A stretch of DNA of 64,000 nt from Anaeromonas sp052088025. Its GTDB lineage: Bacteria > Bacillota > Clostridia > Tissierellales > SIT17. The first letter of the stretch is position 1. Each line of letters begins with the position of its first letter. The DNA lies in the NCBI RefSeq assembly GCF_052088025.1, contig NZ_JBQCYD010000003.1, positions 1 through 64,000 on the forward strand, given 5' to 3'. This document shows, one piece after another, positions 53,501-61,654 of the stretch. Made by a program: the position numbers and the translations under genes. The notes beneath the pieces were generated by a model that did no database searches, was not told where the DNA came from, and was given only the letters and a program-made list of their open reading frames with translations.

Positions 53501-54004
53501 AAATTTATATTCATTAAAATCTGTAATATGTTCATATGTCATATCTAATAAATCATCTACTAAATTATTTTTTATAAGTAGATTTGTGATAGTTTCATTT
53601 ATACTTACTTCATCATAAAAAAAATCCGATTCATTTTTATAATCAATTGAATTTAATATTATGGGGAATTCATCTATATAATTTTCACCTTGTTTTTCTA
53701 AAAGTGTCATTATTTTTAAACTTGCAAGATTTTTTTCATTTTCAATTAATTCATCTTTCATAATTTGAACTGAAAATCCAGTTATATTTTCTGCAAGTAT
53801 CTTTCCATCTACATCTAAAATATTACCACGTGGTGCAGGTGTAGGTATTTTTTTAACCTTAGTATTGTCTGCCTTTTCCCTATAGTCCTTACCATCAATA
53901 ATCGTTATTTCTGCTAATTTAAAGCCCAAAACAGAAAATATAACGGTTATAACTATTATAAGTATTGTATATCTATTTCTTAATTTATCTAATATTTTTT
54001 GCAA
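50525..54004 (-). CDS. mrdA: Penicillin-binding protein 2 (elongasome transpeptidase) with very large N-terminal insertion
   Basis: About 1,159 residues against ~600-700 for typical PBP2. A membrane anchor (about 13-34) and the class B entry motif P-A-P-R-G-N-I-L-D are followed by ~480 unusual, charged residues before the normal pedestal resumes at M-S-F-P-G-I-N-T. The transpeptidase has S-S-F-K (nucleophile Ser ~770), S-C-N and K-T-G-T-A, so it should be active. A smaller insertion lies between S-C-N and K-T-G. The start is TTG at 54004, eight bases after GAAGGAG and four bases past mreD. It crosslinks peptidoglycan with MreBCD in rod elongation. Confidence 0.92.
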   Translation of the reverse strand: MQKILDKLRNRYTILIIVITVIFSVLGFKLAEITIIDGKDYREKADNTKVKKIPTPAPRGNILDVDGKILAENITGFSVQIMKDELIENEKNLASLKIMTLLEKQGENYIDEFPIILNSIDYKNESDFFYDEVSINETITNLLIKNNLVDDLLDMTYEHITDFNEYKFSVANRALSTLIEAKEVIELPIKIEYVDGNVVYSYKEGKDIKEWKETLKLAKAENPKNDILTLLLRDEERIKTLINHPIVRKYAFELLESRGQMSKYKLVDYKFSFDSDYRDKKKNLITYLDTALLNLIDNDLPDELEIELFGKKKPELSDSQKINTIKSLKEDYPYLYPDISFDTKAKEDFITLLKYQSFKGMMSFSYEKDKEITTLGMELLDYLKEKDINVPFKYEPDDGNIFAYKDEKSKNTFINKNNLQKEISADSALEMYIKKENIFNEFVSSEDIKIYAQRFLLQFVNPRISISKWKYTSIIEKDKWIKGKNIKKYKDAKDVFEKLVDESDINEDESITEELNVYEKRFILLMDDIITRQGYRAYEPINIAYNVKDETVAMIKERSMSFPGINTSIEPMRYYPMGETTAHTLGYLGKISQQYEIDKYINNSDYSRNDIIGKTGIEQEFEDYLNGEDGYKLIEVDAFGNTHKTNKEEAPVPGNNVKLTIDHDVQKMAEDALKEAIEKVQVGGTYQSEYGNYKFTKPYRNAKSGASVAVNVKTGEVLAVANYPSYDPNLFSTGITISDYESLKPDNEKDLMAPRPLVNTALRSKLPPGSSFKMVPALAALENGLSPYKKVNSLGYVELADGSRQSCWIWNDYRGTHGPTNMFEALQESCNYYFYTLVEGRNPRTKEPLGVEVTVEDMQDMSIQLGLNDKTGIEIPEEIAGSIPNEEDKLRTINQPLRSLIKSRKDNLIEGKKLKDKDIDELMNIFSEWASREDIMSAKEVIDELEKLNVVERERGSYKNPKDGVSLKDYIKYTYLSSTDFSSSKLSISIGQGENNYTTIGMANMVATIANDGYRNELTIIDDITSYDGKDIGYEKKQKRERIDLKDYKYLDDIKEGMLRVVERGSVKSIFNGFPVKVAGKTGTAQAGINILTGNNYDNYAWFVGFGPYEDPEIAVATVIFQGGSGGNAAPVTRDIIGKYLEINNKKEEDVKKLKDFSI

Positions 54005-54008
54005 ATTT

Positions 54009-54512
54009 TCAACTCCTTCTACCAAATTGCAAACTAGGAGATATAAATAATTTTTTTATGAAATTATATATGAATATTGAAAGTATAGAGTTATATATTG
54101 ATTCTATAAAAGCTATATCCTCTATCATTTCTATAAAAGTAATATTTACTGCTGAAAAATAATATAAGAAGAAAAACATTATATTTGCTACAAAAGTAAA
54201 TGTAAATGTATATAAAAAGGGTATTATGAAATTTTCTTTAGAAAAATTAGTATTAGTTGCCCCTATAAAATATCCAATTAAAAAATATATCAATGCATGA
54301 ATACCTATAGCTTTTCCAAATAATAAATCTTGCAATAATCCTACAATCAATCCTAAAGTTCCACCTACTTTTTTATTTGTAAATAAAGATAGTAAAATAA
54401 TTAGAATCAAATTAGTATTAGGTATCACATCAAATATAGATATATATTGATATAATGTGGATTGTAGTACAAAACTTAATATAAACAAAATAATTATACT
54501 AAAAATTCTCAA
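54009..54512 (-). CDS. mreD: Rod shape-determining protein MreD
   Basis: 167 residues with about five membrane segments. The family pattern S-F-V-L-Q-S-T-L, P-N-T-N-L-I-L-I and G-L-I-V-G-L-L-Q-D-L-L-F-G is clear. Component of the elongasome, between mreC and PBP2. Confidence 0.93.
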   Translation of the reverse strand: MRIFSIIILFILSFVLQSTLYQYISIFDVIPNTNLILIILLSLFTNKKVGGTLGLIVGLLQDLLFGKAIGIHALIYFLIGYFIGATNTNFSKENFIIPFLYTFTFTFVANIMFFFLYYFSAVNITFIEMIEDIAFIESIYNSILSIFIYNFIKKLFISPSLQFGRRS

Positions 54513-54535
54513 TTTCTAAACTCCTTTTATTTGCC

Positions 54536-55375
54536 TTATTGTTTATTGATAACAAATAGATCATTTATTTTTTTGAAATTAACTGCTGGCTTGACTTTAA
54601 TTTCCTTTTTAAGTTCTTCTTCTTTTGTCTCTACATCAGTAACTTCACCAATATAGATGTCTGGTACAAATATTTCACCCATACCAGATGATATGATTTT
54701 ATCCCCTTTTTTCACATCAGCTTCAATATCAAAGACAAAACCTTTCATAGTGTTGTCAATAGTACCATTTACTACTCCAAAATCTTGAGTTCTTATAACT
54801 TTATAGCTTACACTACTACCTGTATCTGTAATTGGTAAAACCTTAGACCAATTATCTCCTACCTCTATTACTATCCCAACTAATCCTTCTCTTATTATAC
54901 CACCATCTAGTTCAATTGCTTGTATCACTGCAGCATCTTTTTTTATTCCATCTATAGAACCTTTATCTATCAAGAAATTATTGAACCAGTTTTCTGGATC
55001 CCTTGAAATAATTCTAGTTCCTATCATAGAAAAGTTAGAATTTTGTTTTAATCTCATTTCTTTTTCTAAAAAGTCTTTTCTAGCAATTACATCACTCATA
55101 TTTCTATTTTCTTCTTCTAGTTTTTTAATTTCTTTTACTAATATATCATTCTTTTCTTTTGCATTTACATAATCTCCTATAGAAGAAAACCTATTTGTAA
55201 CACTATCTCCTATCTTATAAAAAAAACTTTGAACAGGAGTTATGATTTGACCTATCTTATTCTCTAAAAAACTAATTTTCTCTCTATCATTGGCTGTTAT
55301 ACCAATTGTTATAAGCAGAATGATAGTAACTATTGCTACTATCATTCTGCCCCCATATTTTCTTAATACAGACAT
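54536..55375 (-). CDS. mreC: Rod shape-determining protein MreC
   Basis: 279 residues. N-terminal membrane anchor (about 11-27), a coiled coil at about 70-105 (V-K-E-I-K-K-L-E-E-E-N), then the beta-barrel domain with I-S-R-D-P-E-N-W-F and D-G-I-K-K-D-A-A-V. It dimerises outside the membrane and activates PBP2/RodA. Confidence 0.95.
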   Translation of the reverse strand: MSVLRKYGGRMIVAIVTIILLITIGITANDREKISFLENKIGQIITPVQSFFYKIGDSVTNRFSSIGDYVNAKEKNDILVKEIKKLEEENRNMSDVIARKDFLEKEMRLKQNSNFSMIGTRIISRDPENWFNNFLIDKGSIDGIKKDAAVIQAIELDGGIIREGLVGIVIEVGDNWSKVLPITDTGSSVSYKVIRTQDFGVVNGTIDNTMKGFVFDIEADVKKGDKIISSGMGEIFVPDIYIGEVTDVETKEEELKKEIKVKPAVNFKKINDLFVINKQ

Positions 55376-55387
55376 CTATATCACCAC

Positions 55388-56440
55388 TTATCTCCTTTTT
55401 GAGCTAGTAGAAACTCTTTTTAGCATATCAATATCTTCTACTGCTTTTCCAGTACCAAGTACTACACAATCTAGAGGATCTTCTGCAATATTTACTGGCA
55501 TTCCTGTCTCTAGTTTAACAAGTCTATCTAATCCATCTAATAAGGCACCGCCTCCAGTAAGCATTATACCTTTATCCATGATATCTGCTGCAAGTTCTGG
55601 TGGTGTTTTTTCTAAGGTGAACTTTATAGCTTCTATTATATGTGATACAGGCTCCTTTAGAGCATCTTCAATTTCTTTAGCACTAATTTCTATCACTTTT
55701 GGAAGACCTGATACTAAATCTCTACCACGTATTTTCATTTTAGTCTCACTTGATAGATGTCCCTTTCCACTATCTCTTAACATTGCTGATCCTACTTCTA
55801 TTTTTATGTTTTCTGATGTTCTTTCACCAATCATTAAATTATATTGCTTTTTGATGAATTGAACTATAGAGTCATCTAATTCATCTCCACCTACTCTTAT
55901 AGACTTACTTGTTACTATACCTCCTAATGAAATTATAGCAACTTCAGTAGTTCCTCCACCAACATCAACAACCATACTACCTGTTGGTTCTTGTACAGGT
56001 AGATTAGCTCCTATAGCAGCTGCCATAGGTTCTTCTATAAGAAATGCTTCTCTTGCTCCTGCTTGTTCTGCTGCTTCTTCTACTGCTTTTCTTTCAACTT
56101 CAGTAACCCCAGATGGCACACACACTACTACTCTTGGTTGTGAGAGTGAAGATTTTTTTCCATTAGCTTTTTTTAAAAAATATTCTATCATACTTTTGGT
56201 AACATTAAAATCAGCAATTACTCCATCTTTCATTGGCCTAATTGCCACTATATTTCCAGGTGTTCTACCTATCATTCTTTTAGCTTCAGATCCTACAGCT
56301 AATACCTCATTTGATTTAGTTTGTATAGCTACAACTGAAGGCTCCCTTACAACAATACCTTTACCCTTAATAAAGACTAGTGTATTTGCTGTACCTAAAT
56401 CAATACCCATGTCTTTTGAAAACATTCCGAAAAATCCCAT
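55388..56440 (-). CDS. mreB: Actin-like rod shape protein MreB
   Basis: 350 residues. Actin-fold ATP motifs: D-L-G-T-A-N-T, V-V-D-V-G-G-G-T-T-E and the late L-T-G-G-G-A-L-L. It forms membrane filaments that guide elongation. It lies twelve bases before mreC, after radC. Confidence 0.97.
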   Translation of the reverse strand: MGFFGMFSKDMGIDLGTANTLVFIKGKGIVVREPSVVAIQTKSNEVLAVGSEAKRMIGRTPGNIVAIRPMKDGVIADFNVTKSMIEYFLKKANGKKSSLSQPRVVVCVPSGVTEVERKAVEEAAEQAGAREAFLIEEPMAAAIGANLPVQEPTGSMVVDVGGGTTEVAIISLGGIVTSKSIRVGGDELDDSIVQFIKKQYNLMIGERTSENIKIEVGSAMLRDSGKGHLSSETKMKIRGRDLVSGLPKVIEISAKEIEDALKEPVSHIIEAIKFTLEKTPPELAADIMDKGIMLTGGGALLDGLDRLVKLETGMPVNIAEDPLDCVVLGTGKAVEDIDMLKRVSTSSKRR

Positions 56441-56463
56441 TTATTATTACTCCTCTCTGATAT

Positions 56464-57159
56464 CTATATTATCTCTTCTTCTTTTAAACTAATATATTTT
56501 TCATTTCCAACTATAATATGATCAAGTACACGTATCCCCAATATTTCTCCAGCATTAATCAATCTTTTAGTAATATTTATATCTTCTTTACTAGGAGTAG
56601 GATCACCACTTGGATGATTGTGTACTAAAATTATAGAAGCACTACTTCTTTTGATTGCCCTATTAAATACTTCCCTTGGATGAACTATAGAAGCATTTAA
56701 ACTACCAATTGAAATATCTTCATGACAAATTATATTGTTTTTAGTATCTAACATTATACTTCTAAAATACTCTTTTTTATATTCCTTCATACTTTCAATC
56801 ATAAATTCGCACACATCTCTTGGACATGTGATTTTTGTAGGTCTTACTATGTCTTTAGAATGTATTCTCTTGCCTAATTCTATTGCTGCAAGTATCTGTG
56901 CTGCTTTACATTTGCCTATCCCATCAAGTTTGATTAATTCTTGAATAGTAGAATTTTTTAAAAACTCAAGTGAGTTGTGATCTAGTTCTAAAACACTTCT
57001 TGCAAGTTCTATTGCAGATTGTTTCCTATTTCCTGTTCGAATTATTATAGCTAATAACTCAGTATTTGACAATTCACTTTGACCTTTTTCAAACAACTTC
57101 TCTCTAGGTCTTTCATCTAATGGTAACTGTTTGATTGTATAATTCATTCTACTTTCCAT
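56464..57159 (-). CDS. radC: RadC family JAB/MPN protein
   Basis: 231 residues. N-terminal helix-hairpin-helix (about 68-90) and the JAMM metal motif H180-N-H182-P-S-G-D-P-T-P-S. Despite its name, a repair role is not established. The maf-radC-mreB order is standard in Firmicutes. GGAGG lies close before the ATG. Confidence 0.95.
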   Translation of the reverse strand: MESRMNYTIKQLPLDERPREKLFEKGQSELSNTELLAIIIRTGNRKQSAIELARSVLELDHNSLEFLKNSTIQELIKLDGIGKCKAAQILAAIELGKRIHSKDIVRPTKITCPRDVCEFMIESMKEYKKEYFRSIMLDTKNNIICHEDISIGSLNASIVHPREVFNRAIKRSSASIILVHNHPSGDPTPSKEDINITKRLINAGEILGIRVLDHIIVGNEKYISLKEEEII

Positions 57160-57170
57160 ATATCCTCCAA

Positions 57171-57758
57171 TTATATCAAACTTATTTTAAAATATTCTTT
57201 TAAAAGCATATCTAACTTAACTATAGGAAGTCCTACTACATTTGGATAAGAACCATTTATTTCTTCAATTAAAATTTCTCCTTTTCCTTGAATACCATAA
57301 CTCCCTGCTTTATCTTCATATTCTTTAGTAGTTAAATAATTTTCTATGATTTTTTCATCGAGCTTTCTAAATTTAACTTTAGTCATAGAATAATCAACTA
57401 TTTTTTCGTTTGTACCTACCTTTATTATAGCAATACCTGTATAAACATAGTGAGTATTACCACTTAGATTTTTAAGCATATTTCTTGCTTCTTCTTTATT
57501 GTTTGGCTTTACAAGTATTTTTTCATCAAAATAAACAATAGTATCTGCTGCTATTATTATATCATTTCTTTCAGTTTTTTCTAAAATATTTGTAGCTTTT
57601 TGAAATGCTAAACTCATTACAGTAATTACAGGACTTTTATTATCAATAGTTTCTATTATATCACTTTTTAATATTTTAAAATCCATACTATATTTCTCGA
57701 AAAAATCTCTCCTTCTAGGTGAAGAAGAGGCTAGTATAATATTTCCCACATTTAACAC
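57171..57758 (-). CDS. maf: Maf-type nucleoside triphosphate pyrophosphatase
   Basis: 195 residues. Start I-I-L-A-S-S-S-P-R-R-R, then A-A-D-T-I-V and Y-T-G-I-A-I-I. Maf enzymes hydrolyse non-canonical or modified nucleotides such as dTTP/UTP derivatives and affect division. First gene of the shape cluster behind the promoter at 57813-57841. Confidence 0.95.
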   Translation of the reverse strand: MLNVGNIILASSSPRRRDFFEKYSMDFKILKSDIIETIDNKSPVITVMSLAFQKATNILEKTERNDIIIAADTIVYFDEKILVKPNNKEEARNMLKNLSGNTHYVYTGIAIIKVGTNEKIVDYSMTKVKFRKLDEKIIENYLTTKEYEDKAGSYGIQGKGEILIEEINGSYPNVVGLPIVKLDMLLKEYFKISLI

Positions 57759-57812
57759 CTACATTTCTATTCTTTAAAATTGAACAATAAAAAAACATAT
57801 TTATACATATAA

Positions 57813-57841
57813 AGTTTACCATTTAGATAGTATATTTACAA
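57813..57841 (-). promoter_or_regulatory. Sigma-A promoter of the maf-radC-mre-min cluster
   Basis: On the minus strand, TTGTAA (57836-57841) and TAAACT (57813-57818) are separated by 17 bases, about 55 bases before maf. Confidence 0.6.
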
Positions 57842-57882
57842 GTAGCAATTTATGTATTTTTATTTCATTTGTATAACAAAAT

Positions 57883-57904
57883 AAATGCAGCCTAGGCTGC
57901 ATTT
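57883..57904. terminator. Terminator of the rnf operon
   Basis: Perfect palindrome AATGCAGCCTAGGCTGCATT with AT-rich flanks, eight bases past the rnfB stop. The T run on the minus strand is interrupted, so strength is uncertain. Confidence 0.7.
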
Positions 57905-57911
57905 TATGATT

Positions 57912-58889
57912 TTATTTCATTATTATTGCATCTTTAGGACATTTTTGTTCACATACTCCGCATCCTACACATTTATCCGGGTCTACTTCATGTATCTTTT
58001 TAAATTCTCCATCTATAGCATCTACTGGACAATTCTTAGCACAAATGGTACACCCTATACATTTATCTTCTATTATTTCAGCAGTCTTTCTTTTAGAAAA
58101 ATCTGCCCATATAGCCTTTGTAGGACATTTTTCTGCACATATCATACAATTAGTACATTTATCATAATTTATTTTAGCTAAATTATTTTCAAATTCCATA
58201 GCATCAAAAGGACATGCCTTTACACATATTTGACATCCTATACATCCTGTTTTACATTTTACTTTTACTTCTTTACCAAATCCATTACTATTACAATCTA
58301 CAACTACATTTTGACTATATGGAGCCCATTCAATTACATTTTTAGGACATGCATCCACACAATTACCACAAGCAGTACATTTATCAGGATCTATATGAGC
58401 TATACCATCCTTCATTCTAATTGCATCAAAAGGACATACATCATAACAAGTTCCAAAGCCTAAACAACCATATTCACAAGATTTATTTCCTCCTTGAACA
58501 AGTGCAGCAGCCTTACAATCTTTTATTCCAGTATATTCAAATTTATCTTTTGCATTACATTCAGTTCCATTACATATTACTCGTGCTACCTTTTTCTCTG
58601 TAGCACCAGCTTCTGAGCCCATTATTTCTCCTAGTCTTTCTGCTGTTTCAGATCCTCCTACAGGACAACCATTTACCGGTGCTTCTTCTCCTGAAACTGC
58701 ATTTGCAAATGCATCACAACCAGGATATCCACAAGCTCCACAGTTAGCTCCAGGTAAGGCAGCTCTTATCTTTTCAACCTTTGCATCTACCTCTACAGCA
58801 AAGATTCTTGATGCTACAGCAAGACCACTTCCAAATATTAATCCTAATCCACCCAAACTAACTACGGGTAGTAATATACCATCTAACAT
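57912..58889 (-). CDS. rnfB: Rnf complex subunit RnfB (ferredoxin-like, poly-cluster)
   Basis: 325 residues. An N-terminal hydrophobic anchor is followed by a four-Cys Fe-S domain (C-G-A-C-G-Y-P-G-C) and then six C-x2-C-x2-C-x3-C-P ferredoxin-type motifs, so up to seven [4Fe-4S] clusters. It is the entry point for electrons from reduced ferredoxin. Last gene of rnfCDGEAB. Confidence 0.96.
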   Translation of the reverse strand: MLDGILLPVVSLGGLGLIFGSGLAVASRIFAVEVDAKVEKIRAALPGANCGACGYPGCDAFANAVSGEEAPVNGCPVGGSETAERLGEIMGSEAGATEKKVARVICNGTECNAKDKFEYTGIKDCKAAALVQGGNKSCEYGCLGFGTCYDVCPFDAIRMKDGIAHIDPDKCTACGNCVDACPKNVIEWAPYSQNVVVDCNSNGFGKEVKVKCKTGCIGCQICVKACPFDAMEFENNLAKINYDKCTNCMICAEKCPTKAIWADFSKRKTAEIIEDKCIGCTICAKNCPVDAIDGEFKKIHEVDPDKCVGCGVCEQKCPKDAIIMK

Positions 58890-58903
58890 ATCTCACTCAC
58901 CTC

Positions 58904-59476
58904 CTAAACTAATCCTGCAAACCCTAAAAATGCAATAGACATAAGTCCTGCTGTAATAAGCGCTATTGGAAATCCTTCTAGAGCTTTAGGTACATCAGCA
59001 ATTGCAAGTCTTTCTCTAATACCTGCAAATAATATTATTGCAAGTCCAAAACCTATTGCTGCAAAAACACTATGAACTATTGTTTGAACTAAATTAAATC
59101 CTTCTTGTATATTTAAAACCGTTAAACCAAGTACCGCACAGTTTGTAGTTATTAAAGGAAGATAAACACCTAGTGCTTCATAAAGTGTAGGACTTGCCTT
59201 TTTTATAAACATTTCTACAAATTGTACAAGCGATGCAATTATGAGTATGAATGCAATCGTCTGTAAATATTCTATATTGAAGTATTCAAGTACAGTAACT
59301 TGAATTATATAAGTCATGATAGATGCAAGTGTCATAACAAAGGCCACTGCCATTGTCATTCCTGTAGCAGTTTCTACCTTTTTGGATACTCCTAAAAATG
59401 GACAAATTCCAAGAAATCTTGATAATATAAAGTTGTTTACTAGCATAGCACTTACTGCTATAGATACTAATTCCAT
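58904..59476 (-). CDS. rnfA: Rnf complex subunit RnfA
   Basis: 190 residues with six membrane segments. Start V-S-A-M-L-V-N-N-F-I-L-S-R-F-L-G-I-C-P-F-L-G and T-N-C-A-V-L-G are signatures of the RnfA/NqrE family. With RnfE it holds a buried Fe-S centre in the membrane. Confidence 0.96.
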   Translation of the reverse strand: MELVSIAVSAMLVNNFILSRFLGICPFLGVSKKVETATGMTMAVAFVMTLASIMTYIIQVTVLEYFNIEYLQTIAFILIIASLVQFVEMFIKKASPTLYEALGVYLPLITTNCAVLGLTVLNIQEGFNLVQTIVHSVFAAIGFGLAIILFAGIRERLAIADVPKALEGFPIALITAGLMSIAFLGFAGLV

Positions 59477-59477
59477 A

Positions 59478-60110
59478 TTATATTACCTCCTTTAAATCTT
59501 CATCTAAGTTTTTAGATTGATTTTTATTTTGTATATGATTTAATAAACCTATTAATAATCCGAGTGCTAAGAATGCTCCTGGTGGTAATATCATTATTAT
59601 TGCTGGCTTAAATGCTTCTCCAAATAAAGACACTCCAAATATGCTACCTGCTCCAAGAATTTCTCTCACAATACCAAGTACAGTTAACGCTATAGTAAAA
59701 CCAAATCCCATTCCAAGTCCATCAGCTATTGAAGGTGCTGGAGTGTTTTTAGATGCAAATGATTCTGCTCTACCAAGTATTATACAGTTAACAACTATAA
59801 GTGGAATAAAAAGCCCAAGTGATTTATATAAACTCATTGCATATCCATGCATAAACATACCAATAAGTGTAACAAAGGTTGCTATTATTACTATATATGC
59901 TGGTATTCTTATCTTATCTGGTATTACATTTCTAAGTATGGATATAGCAAAGTTTGCTGCAAATAAAACTGCCATAGTAGCAAGACCCATAGCCATTCCA
60001 TCTAATGCTGATGTTGTAACAGCAAGAGTAGGACACATTCCTAAAAGTTGTACAAAAACTGGATTTTCATTTAATACACCATTTTTAAATATTTTAAATA
60101 ACTTCATCAT
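59478..60110 (-). CDS. rnfE: Rnf complex subunit RnfE
   Basis: 210 residues, six membrane segments, related to RnfA and NqrD. Signatures N-P-V-F-V-Q-L-L-G-M-C-P-T-L-A-V-T and V-N-C-I-I-L-G-R-A-E. It ends one base before rnfA. Confidence 0.96.
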   Translation of the reverse strand: MMKLFKIFKNGVLNENPVFVQLLGMCPTLAVTTSALDGMAMGLATMAVLFAANFAISILRNVIPDKIRIPAYIVIIATFVTLIGMFMHGYAMSLYKSLGLFIPLIVVNCIILGRAESFASKNTPAPSIADGLGMGFGFTIALTVLGIVREILGAGSIFGVSLFGEAFKPAIIMILPPGAFLALGLLIGLLNHIQNKNQSKNLDEDLKEVI

Positions 60111-60122
60111 TTCACCTCCAAA

Positions 60123-60701
60123 TTATTTTAAATTTTCAATATAAAGTTCTCTAGCCATATTTACACTATTTCCTACAGCATCTGAAGTTATTGTAGCTCC
60201 TGTTAGAGCTTGTACTTCGTTTTCAGATTGTGCTTCAGTCTTTACTATTTCAACTTCTTCTGTTGCAGGAACTCCACTAAATCTTTCTTGAAATTCTTCA
60301 GAAGTAGCATTAGCTCCAAGTCCTGGTGTTTCTTGATGATTTACTACATTCATACCAGTTATAGTGCCCTCAGTTGAAATACCAGTTATAACTTCTACAT
60401 CTCCACCATATCCTGAAGAAGCCGTCTTTATAGCATAACCTATTACTTCATCTTGATCATTTATTCCTTTATATACTTCTAAAATATTTGGATTTTCTTT
60501 TACTTCTTTATCAATTTTATCTGAATTTTCTTCTTCAAATTTATCTGCTTCAGGTAAAACTGCCATTCTTGCTTCTTCACTAACAGAATTTTCAGCTTCT
60601 TCTATTTTCCCTTGCGTTAAATTATTAGAAAGTCCTAAAACTACAGCAGATATAGATGTGATTAAAAGTAATATAAGTCCTAATTTAATTATCTCACGCA
60701 A
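60123..60701 (-). CDS. rnfG: Rnf complex subunit RnfG (covalent FMN)
   Basis: 192 residues. One N-terminal membrane anchor and an FMN-binding domain. The flavin-attachment threonine is in L-T-G-A-T-I-T-S-D-A-V. It overlaps the end of rnfD by eight bases. Confidence 0.95.
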   Translation of the reverse strand: MREIIKLGLILLLITSISAVVLGLSNNLTQGKIEEAENSVSEEARMAVLPEADKFEEENSDKIDKEVKENPNILEVYKGINDQDEVIGYAIKTASSGYGGDVEVITGISTEGTITGMNVVNHQETPGLGANATSEEFQERFSGVPATEEVEIVKTEAQSENEVQALTGATITSDAVGNSVNMARELYIENLK

Positions 60702-61635
60702 CTTTCTTCACCTCCCCAAATACTTTTGGTGATGTATATTTATCAATTAATGGTGCTGCAACATTCATAAGTAATATTGAATATGAAACTCCTTCTGGAT
60801 ATCCACCATATATTCTTATCACAGATGTAAGTATTCCACAACCAACTCCAAAGATTATATGTCCTCTTGGTGTTACTGGTGTTGAAGAATAATCAGTAGC
60901 CATATAAAAAGCACCACACATTAAACCACCAGATAATGTATGATAAATCATACTAGTAAATCCACCATCTAATAAAAATGTCATTACCATAACAGTTCCA
61001 ATAAAACTAGCAGGAATTTTCCAAGTAATAACTCCCCTATATAATAAATACAATCCACCAATTATAAGTAATAATGCTGAAGTTTCACCTAGGGATCCTC
61101 CAATATTACCTATTAAAACATCTGTAATAGAAGGAAGAGTTCCTTCTGCTTCTCCTTTTAAAATCCCAAGTGGTGTAGCAGTACTTACAGCATCTGCCCC
61201 AGGTGATACCCAATTAGTCATTATTACAGGCCAAGATGCAAGAAGCATAGCACGAGCTGCAAGTGCAGGATTTATAAAGTTATTACCAATACCTCCAAAG
61301 GCTTGTTTCACTATTGCAATTGCAAAAGCTGAACCAATTACAGGTATCCACCAAGGTGCTGAAGCAGGAATATTAAATGCTAGTAAAAGTCCTGTTACTA
61401 CAGCACTAAAATCATTTATTGATATAGGCTTTTTCATAAATTTTTGAAGAGCCCATTCAGTTAATACTGCTGTTAAAATAGAAATTCCTATAAGTTTTAT
61501 TGCATTAAATCTGAAAAAATATATACTTGCAAGTGTTGCAGGTAGTAGTGCTATCAATACATCAATCATTATTCTTGAAATAGTTTCATCACTTCTTATA
61601 TGAGGTGATGATGAACCATATAACATGTTTTCCAT
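60694..61635 (-). CDS. rnfD: Rnf complex subunit RnfD (covalent FMN)
   Basis: 313 residues, eight to ten membrane segments, RnfD/NqrB family. The flavin-attachment site lies in V-S-T-A-T-P-L. Signatures S-S-P-H-I-R-S and F-N-P-A/I-N-P-A-L-A-A-R-A are present. It probably forms part of the ion path. Confidence 0.96.
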   Translation of the reverse strand: MENMLYGSSSPHIRSDETISRIMIDVLIALLPATLASIYFFRFNAIKLIGISILTAVLTEWALQKFMKKPISINDFSAVVTGLLLAFNIPASAPWWIPVIGSAFAIAIVKQAFGGIGNNFINPALAARAMLLASWPVIMTNWVSPGADAVSTATPLGILKGEAEGTLPSITDVLIGNIGGSLGETSALLLIIGGLYLLYRGVITWKIPASFIGTVMVMTFLLDGGFTSMIYHTLSGGLMCGAFYMATDYSSTPVTPRGHIIFGVGCGILTSVIRIYGGYPEGVSYSILLMNVAAPLIDKYTSPKVFGEVKKVA

Positions 61636-61654
61636 AGTAATCCCTCCTATTTAA

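Noticed and set aside
55290..55862. Long plus-strand ORF of 190 codons opposite mreB/mreC
   Set aside because: It lies antisense to the well-matched mreB and mreC genes, has no ribosome site and has a composition typical of a reverse frame.
59641..60144. Plus-strand ORF of 167 codons opposite rnfE
   Set aside because: Shadow of rnfE on the opposite strand; rnfE itself has clear family motifs and operon context.
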